Assembly: GCA_002708885.1 (NCBI GenBank)
Contig: PAPL01000094.1
Coordinates: 1-18,586, forward strand
Origin: Verrucomicrobiales bacterium
Lineage (GTDB): Bacteria; Verrucomicrobiota; Verrucomicrobiia; Verrucomicrobiales; DEV007
Direction: 5' to 3'
Length of the DNA stretch: 18,586 bases
The notes under the pieces: model-generated
The model's input: only the letters and a program-made list of their open reading frames with translations
What the model was told of the DNA's origin: nothing
The model's database searches: none
In this document: positions 14,304-18,586 of the stretch, piece after piece
How positions within the stretch are numbered: the stretch's first letter is position 1
Layout: every line of letters starts with the position of its first letter
Position numbers and translations under genes: made by a program

Positions 14304-15416
14304 TTGATTGAATGGCGCCATCTCCAAAACTCAACAATCACCACACAAATGGAAGGAGTAACAGATAAATGTTCTTTAGGGCAAAGGCTAATTGAGTTGG
14401 CTGAAGGAGAGGGTATATCGGATTTTTACATTACTCCCTGGGAGCCTCTCGTTTATAGGAAGAATGGGGAATTGATATATGATCACTTTATCTATCAACC
14501 CGAACAAGAGAGCCCGGTAATTCCAGGCTGTTCAGATTATGCCTTGATGATAGGAGATTGCCGTTTCCGGGTTAATAAAATGGTCAGTAGAGGTCGATAC
14601 CGCTGGGTACTTCGCCTCTTGCCTACTGAAATACCTTCATGTGATGATATTCGTGTTCCGAACGCCGCGGTAAAAGCATTTTTGCAGGCTAAGAATGGGC
14701 TTTTTTTGATTTGCGGAGCAACAGGTTCAGGTAAAACGACTACGATAGCATCCCTGAATTTGCATCGGGCTCTTCGTCGACGGGAACACTTCATTACTTT
14801 CGAGGATCCGATCGAATATATTTATCCAACCAAGGGAATCCCTTCATTAATTTCCCAGAGAGAAATCGGAGAAGATGATGAGGATTTCGCAGAAGCTCTC
14901 AGAGGATCGTTGAGGCAAGCTCCTGATGTGATAATGGTTGGAGAGATTCGTGATGGGGAAACTGCTGAGATAGCTTTGCAAGCAGCTGAGACTGGTCACG
15001 TAGTAGTTGCGACTCTTCATACTTCAAGCGCAGCTCAGACAGTACAGCGATTTTTAAAATTGATACCATCCGAGAGAGTAGAAAGTGCGCAGAGCACTTT
15101 AGCAGATATTTTAAGGATGATTCTTTGTCAGAGGCTAATGTTTGATGAAGAAAAAGGAAAGAGATTTGCTACTCATGAGATGCTTCTTCAATACGATTCA
15201 GTATCAAACTTAATCCGCAGGGGAGAATATAAGAAATTGGATCAGGAACTTGAGACGGGAGCTAAGCGGGGAATGTGCAGTTTTGAGACGAGTCTAAGTG
15301 ACCGTCTTGCTGAAGGATGGAAGCCCACGTTCAAGGAGCCTACAGGATTCAGCTCTGAAGAAGTTAGTGAATTTCTCAATTATGAAGAAGAAATAGAATT
15401 GGGGATGACAGGATGA
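14304..15416 (+). CDS. pilT: PilT-like type IV pilus retraction ATPase
   Basis: 370 aa from TTG, 355 from the alternative ATG at 14349; PilT is usually about 345-370 aa. A hexameric cytoplasmic ATPase that depolymerises pili at the inner membrane. The N-terminal PAS-like domain includes ISDFYITPWEPLVYRKNGEL. Walker A GATGSGKT is at 138-145 (TTG numbering), followed by the Asp box TFEDPIEYIYP, Walker B DVIMVGEIRDGETAEIALQA and the His box ETGHVVVATLHTSSA. The C-terminal region (ILRMILCQRL, FATHEMLLQ, SNLIRRGE) matches PilT and not PilB/GspE, and no tetracysteine zinc motif is present. The stop overlaps the next start (ATGA), so translation is probably coupled. No PilB extension ATPase or PilC platform is in the window; they may lie further downstream or elsewhere. 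Confidence 0.92.
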   Translation: MIEWRHLQNSTITTQMEGVTDKCSLGQRLIELAEGEGISDFYITPWEPLVYRKNGELIYDHFIYQPEQESPVIPGCSDYALMIGDCRFRVNKMVSRGRYRWVLRLLPTEIPSCDDIRVPNAAVKAFLQAKNGLFLICGATGSGKTTTIASLNLHRALRRREHFITFEDPIEYIYPTKGIPSLISQREIGEDDEDFAEALRGSLRQAPDVIMVGEIRDGETAEIALQAAETGHVVVATLHTSSAAQTVQRFLKLIPSERVESAQSTLADILRMILCQRLMFDEEKGKRFATHEMLLQYDSVSNLIRRGEYKKLDQELETGAKRGMCSFETSLSDRLAEGWKPTFKEPTGFSSEEVSEFLNYEEEIELGMTG

Positions 15417-16303
15417 AATTATCAGATATTACAAACGTAATTAGCTTTGCAGCTTTTAGACCAGATCCAGATGACAGTTCATGTGTCTGGAGCAAAAGGT
15501 TTCCAAATAAGAAGACGCTGCTATTAAATTTCAGTAAGGACTCAGTGAGTTGGCGGAGCGTTACTAAGGAAGGAGCCCTCGGAGACGAGAATTCCATTGC
15601 TGGCCCGTTGAAGGAAGTGGTCCAGGACATGAGTGAAGAGTGGATGGGGCTAACTGATGGTGGTTGGTGTGCTGTATCAATTAATCATCGCTTTGTAATT
15701 AGCCTTGAAACAAATTTAACCAGAAAAAATGGTGCGAGTGAGCTCATTAGGACCAATCCTAAATCGGTCCTTGGATCAAAATCCGAAAGAGGTAAGCGGT
15801 ATGCTTTGAAGCATAATGATGAATCTAATTCGAGTATACTTTTAGCTGTCGATGAAGATTATATAAAAGAAATAGAAACGCTTTTTAAGGGTTCAGGGTT
15901 AAAGGTTGGGAGGATCTGTTGTGGGATTTATGGTATGCTGGCTGAGTCCCTTGATCAAATTTCTGAGGCTCAAAAGGATTATGATGAAAGTGATCAGGGG
16001 CCATTGGGTGACGTTATTTCTATCACTTGTTGTGAAGGTTCAGTGTGCATTCTGAAAAGTGATCAAGAAAAATGGATCGAACTTCGGTCAAGGAACAGTC
16101 TTTATACGCGGGAGGACATGGAGCCTTTAAGGAAAATCATGGCTCCTATACTAGAGGATCTTGGCTCAAATGCGCAAATAGTTCTATCTGCTGACAGGAC
16201 CGCGGAAGGAATCAATCAGATGCTGAGTGATCTTGCTCCTAACGTTAGAATAAATGACATTAGCGATTCGTGCGATTTGTGGAATCTGCTGAAAAACAAA
16301 TAG
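15413..16303 (+). CDS. Divergent PilM-like pilus assembly protein
   Basis: 296 aa, no signal peptide or membrane segment. It overlaps pilT by 4 bases (ATGA) and precedes a PilN-, PilO- and PilP-like series, the position of the actin-like ATPase PilM, which docks on the cytoplasmic tail of PilN. Sequence support is weak: strands such as KTLLLNFSKDSVSWRSV and ILLAVDEDYIKEIETLFKGS would fit the actin/FtsA-like fold, but no clear phosphate-binding loop can be pointed to, and it is shorter than typical PilM (about 350 aa). It could instead be a GspL-like cytoplasmic domain. The name is given by operon position. Confidence 0.5.
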   Translation: MKLSDITNVISFAAFRPDPDDSSCVWSKRFPNKKTLLLNFSKDSVSWRSVTKEGALGDENSIAGPLKEVVQDMSEEWMGLTDGGWCAVSINHRFVISLETNLTRKNGASELIRTNPKSVLGSKSERGKRYALKHNDESNSSILLAVDEDYIKEIETLFKGSGLKVGRICCGIYGMLAESLDQISEAQKDYDESDQGPLGDVISITCCEGSVCILKSDQEKWIELRSRNSLYTREDMEPLRKIMAPILEDLGSNAQIVLSADRTAEGINQMLSDLAPNVRINDISDSCDLWNLLKNK

Positions 16304-16305
16304 AG

Positions 16306-16905
16306 ATGAGTATGATGACTGACCCATTTCATGACATAAAGACCGAGCGGCAGGATATAACTAAGCCATTGCCGAGAATTCTCATTCTGGTCCCTGTAAT
16401 GTTTTGTATTTCTTGTGTCGCTGCAATTTCTCTAAATCTTTTGTTTTTATTTAAGATAAAAGACTCAGAAACTGCAAAAATTGAGTGGCAGGGGAAAATC
16501 GAAGAGGAAGCTTTGCGGAAATCTGAAACTGAGAAGAAAATTGAATTAATTAAGGACGAGGACCGTCGCGCGAAGGATGTGCATGACTGGGTAGAGGGCT
16601 CTAGGCAGATTCAGCCTCTGGCCGTTAGAGTGGCGAGAAGTATGGGGATTAAGAGTTCCATTGAGCAATTGTCCCTAATTAGAGACATGGAAAATCCTCA
16701 TCAGATTAGAATTGGATTGGATTTTGTTAATGGAGGGCAAAAGCAATTAGATGCTACTCTATCTGCGATTAATGAGCTCGGGTATCGTGCATATTCAGCA
16801 AATCAAACTTCTGGTCAAGGTGGCCAAGTTGATTACCAAGCAACTTTAATTTGGCAAAAAGCTAACAACAAGAACGACAACTTAAGTTTAAACAACAATG
16901 AATAA
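16306..16905 (+). CDS. PilN-like inner-membrane assembly protein
   Basis: 199 aa from ATG at 16306. The frame extends upstream to a GTG at 16270, but that would overlap the preceding gene by 34 bases; ATGs at 16306, 16312 and 16315 are all possible. A short charged cytoplasmic tail is followed by one membrane segment near residues 24-49 (LIPVMF-like, rich in Ile, Leu, Val, Cys), a charged coiled coil (about 50-95: KIEEEALRKSETEKKIELI) and a periplasmic domain of about 100 residues. This is the PilN layout; with PilO it forms the inner-membrane alignment complex of type IV pili. Sequence similarity is not obvious by eye; topology and gene order carry the call. The end overlaps the next gene by 8 bases. 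Confidence 0.6.
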   Translation: MSMMTDPFHDIKTERQDITKPLPRILILVPVMFCISCVAAISLNLLFLFKIKDSETAKIEWQGKIEEEALRKSETEKKIELIKDEDRRAKDVHDWVEGSRQIQPLAVRVARSMGIKSSIEQLSLIRDMENPHQIRIGLDFVNGGQKQLDATLSAINELGYRAYSANQTSGQGGQVDYQATLIWQKANNKNDNLSLNNNE

Positions 16906-17458
16906 CAAACATTTCGGCTGCTTGGCTCTCGGGCTATTTATTCTGTTGATGGCGCATTGGACAAATGCCTCTTACAAGAAATTACGATCAGCACGTGATG
17001 CTGAGGAAATGTCCAGGTCGGCATATGATGGGGCCGTTTTTGCACGGAGTGCGGAACAGCGAAAGATGGTTATTCTGAAGAGGAACACTATAGATTCTAG
17101 AGAATATTTAAATCAATGGGAGCCATATATTAAGCAGGCGAAGAATGCGCAGTTTGGAGAGGCCTTGATTAATCTTCGCATAAAGCAGGGAGGGATCATT
17201 ACTCTATCCCAGGTCTATGAAACGGTTGATCATGTTAAGGGGGGAACTATACCTGAAACATTAAATGCGAAGTTAGTTTTCGAAGATGATTACGTGAAGA
17301 CATTGAATTGGTTAGCTGACCTTGAAGGTAGTTTGCCGGCCGTGCGAGTATCTAATTGCAAGTTATCCAAGGGGCAATCAGGGAATGATATCAAAATGGA
17401 ACTGTCATTAGATATTCCAATAATTAATTCGGAGAATGATCAAGATCCACAAGCATAG
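16898..17458 (+). CDS. PilO-like inner-membrane assembly protein
   Basis: 186 aa. A very short N-terminus leads into one membrane segment (residues 6-24, FGCLALGLFILLMAHWTNA), then an alpha-helical stretch rich in Arg, Glu and Lys (25-75) and a mixed periplasmic domain with a hydrophobic strand-helix pattern (TLNWLADLEGSLPAVRVSNC, then IKMELSLDIPII at the end). Such a ferredoxin-like end domain, with a small residue binding site near the final strands, is characteristic of PilO/GspM. It partners the preceding PilN-like protein; the 8-base overlap suggests matched production. Assigned from topology and position. Confidence 0.6.
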   Translation: MNNKHFGCLALGLFILLMAHWTNASYKKLRSARDAEEMSRSAYDGAVFARSAEQRKMVILKRNTIDSREYLNQWEPYIKQAKNAQFGEALINLRIKQGGIITLSQVYETVDHVKGGTIPETLNAKLVFEDDYVKTLNWLADLEGSLPAVRVSNCKLSKGQSGNDIKMELSLDIPIINSENDQDPQA

Positions 17459-17467
17459 AAAATAGGT

Positions 17468-18061
17468 ATGAGAATATTTCAATTAACTTTAGCATTGCTA
17501 ATTTTTTCTTTTTCCCATCCGATCATAGCAGATGTACCATCAGTAGACCTTTTGTCTGCTGATAGACTGTCTCAAAGCGTTGAAGGTTTTGGAGTTTTGC
17601 CAAAGGCAAAGGGAGATTCCCTTAAGCAATATTTGCTGATATCAAAGGAACGGAATCCTTTTGCTATAAGGGCAAAGAAAGAACAAATCATTTCTGGATC
17701 TGATTCACAGACTGAGGAATCTAAGATTAGGTCTGTTCTGGAAAAGTTACATGTGAGTGGCGTCGCTAAGGGTCTAAATGGCTATAAGGTACAGTTAGGC
17801 GGAGTCATTCTTGCTGAGGGTAGAAAGATGCCAAAGGTCATTCATGACCAGACTGATGATTTGATAGTTACAAAGATAACGCCTTCTTTGGTTGAAATTA
17901 CCTGGGCAGGTGACGAAGAGGCTGACGAACCTAGAAAGCTGACGATTGAAGTGGATCTTAAACCTAAGATTGGTACCGTCTTGCCAGTCCCCTCAAACAT
18001 TAACGAATCAAGTTCCTCTCAGCTTGTTTACCTGAATGAGGAAGAACCCGAAGCTGATTGA
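17468..18061 (+). CDS. PilP-like periplasmic protein
   Basis: 197 aa. The signal peptide is MRIFQLTLALLIFSFSHPIIA with a probable cut before DVPS near residue 22; there is no lipobox Cys, unlike many PilP lipoproteins. A low-complexity linker is followed by a small beta-rich domain at about 88-150: LHVSGVAKGLNGYKVQLGGV, ILAEGRKM, IVTKITPSLVEITW, which resembles the homology region of PilP/GspC that connects the inner-membrane complex to the secretin. An Asn-Pro-Phe motif (ERNPFAIR) precedes it, common in these proteins. An ATAGGT ribosome site lies 3 bases before the ATG. The stop overlaps the next start by one base. Position after the PilO-like gene supports the call. Confidence 0.65.
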   Translation: MRIFQLTLALLIFSFSHPIIADVPSVDLLSADRLSQSVEGFGVLPKAKGDSLKQYLLISKERNPFAIRAKKEQIISGSDSQTEESKIRSVLEKLHVSGVAKGLNGYKVQLGGVILAEGRKMPKVIHDQTDDLIVTKITPSLVEITWAGDEEADEPRKLTIEVDLKPKIGTVLPVPSNINESSSSQLVYLNEEEPEAD

Positions 18062-18586
18062 TGAAGTCATCTTTTTCCATTGCAAGGGGCTCGTCTTCAT
18101 TGTGCCGTGATTTGGGCTTTTCGTTAGTCGAGGTGATGGTGGCTTCTGCGATTGCCGCATCAGTTTTGACGGGGGCAGCGCTTGCATTTAATGCAATAGG
18201 AACGAACCAACGTAAGGTCTCTACAATTGTATCTATAGAAATAGGTAAATCAGCTGCAAATAGTCACTACGATATTAGTGGAAGCACTGTAAATACATAT
18301 AAGGCACCAAGTTATGGACGCGCAGCTAGAGCGGACCGGCTCCGCAGCCGATTCTGGGATGATGTTTCTCATGCATCTGCCGTATTTTGTCTAGCTAGAG
18401 ATGGGTTGAATACGTTCCGCCCTGTATACATTCCTTTGGAAGACGGGGTTGATGCCAGATCTTTAGATTCACCAGAATCATTCAGATTGCATCTGAACAA
18501 AATGATGAGTCAAAGCTCATCAGTGTACAAGTCCTGGAGGGGAAGCTCTTCATTTAATAATGGGACAGTCTTCATTATGCAACCCA
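18061..18586 (+). CDS. Type IV pseudopilin, N-terminal part (3' truncated by window)
   Basis: The frame is open from ATG at 18061 to the window end (175 codons). A long leader of 19 residues (MKSSFSIARGSSSLCRDLG) ends in Gly, followed by FSLVEVMVASAIAASVLTG: the class III prepilin peptidase site G|F with Glu at +5 and a hydrophobic assembly helix. The leader is longer and less basic than the usual 6-8 residues. The remaining mature part is Ser/Arg-rich and unrecognised (for example RFWDDVSHASAVFCLARDGL). The start overlaps the preceding stop (TGATG), so it belongs to the same operon. It is likely a minor or major pseudopilin built by the neighbouring machinery. Which class cannot be told without the C-terminus. 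Confidence 0.8.
   Translation, partial: MKSSFSIARGSSSLCRDLGFSLVEVMVASAIAASVLTGAALAFNAIGTNQRKVSTIVSIEIGKSAANSHYDISGSTVNTYKAPSYGRAARADRLRSRFWDDVSHASAVFCLARDGLNTFRPVYIPLEDGVDARSLDSPESFRLHLNKMMSQSSSVYKSWRGSSSFNNGTVFIMQP

Noticed and set aside
16270..16305. Upstream GTG start for the PilN-like gene
   Set aside because: It would overlap the preceding gene by 34 bases; three ATGs from 16306 directly after the preceding stop fit the tight spacing of the operon better.

Overview
The window looks like chromosomal DNA from a Gram-negative, diderm bacterium. The mix of a YfbK-type protein behind an ECF sigma factor, a PIG-L deacetylase beside NagB, a delta-60-repeat protein with a prepilin signal, and a divergent PilM/N/O/P-like set best fits the Verrucomicrobiota/Planctomycetes group, perhaps a marine Opitutae lineage. 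That placement is inference from gene content; no rRNA or tRNA gene is present to test it. Several starts lack a clear Shine-Dalgarno sequence and two genes appear to use TTG.

Layout. (1) 1-1724, plus: the end of an ECF sigma factor, then a membrane-anchored YfbK-like protein with an anti-sigma-like N-terminus. It keeps both YfbK-specific flanking domains but has no von Willebrand A domain between them. (2) 1836-3517, plus: PIG-L/LmbE deacetylase and glucosamine-6-phosphate deaminase (NagB), a likely amino-sugar catabolic pair. (3) 3668-7111, plus: full-length ClpB disaggregase, then a creatininase-family amidohydrolase. (4) 9179-7157, minus: ECF sigma factor, a membrane-anchored probable anti-sigma factor, and an exported PDZ protein without a protease domain, probably one regulatory unit for envelope signalling. 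(5) 9314-10225, plus and divergent from the sigma factor: a sugar-nucleotidyltransferase-like enzyme. (6) 10415 to the right edge, plus: a tightly packed type IV pilus-like operon. It begins with a 1286-aa prepilin-like protein carrying chitobiase-C-like Ig modules and about 13 delta-60 repeats, followed by a PilT-type ATPase, PilM-, PilN-, PilO- and PilP-like assembly proteins, and a pseudopilin cut off by the window end.

How it works together. Region 6 reads as a complete inner-membrane platform (M/N/O/P) with a retraction-type ATPase, apparently built around a very large beta-propeller pseudopilin. This is the best candidate here for an undescribed surface system. Regions 1 and 4 are two independent sigma/membrane-regulator modules, each with an unusual partner protein. 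Regions 2 and 3 are metabolic and housekeeping. No tRNA, rRNA, CRISPR array, transposase or phage gene was seen, and no gene-free stretch exceeds 300 bases; the longest is 10226-10414.
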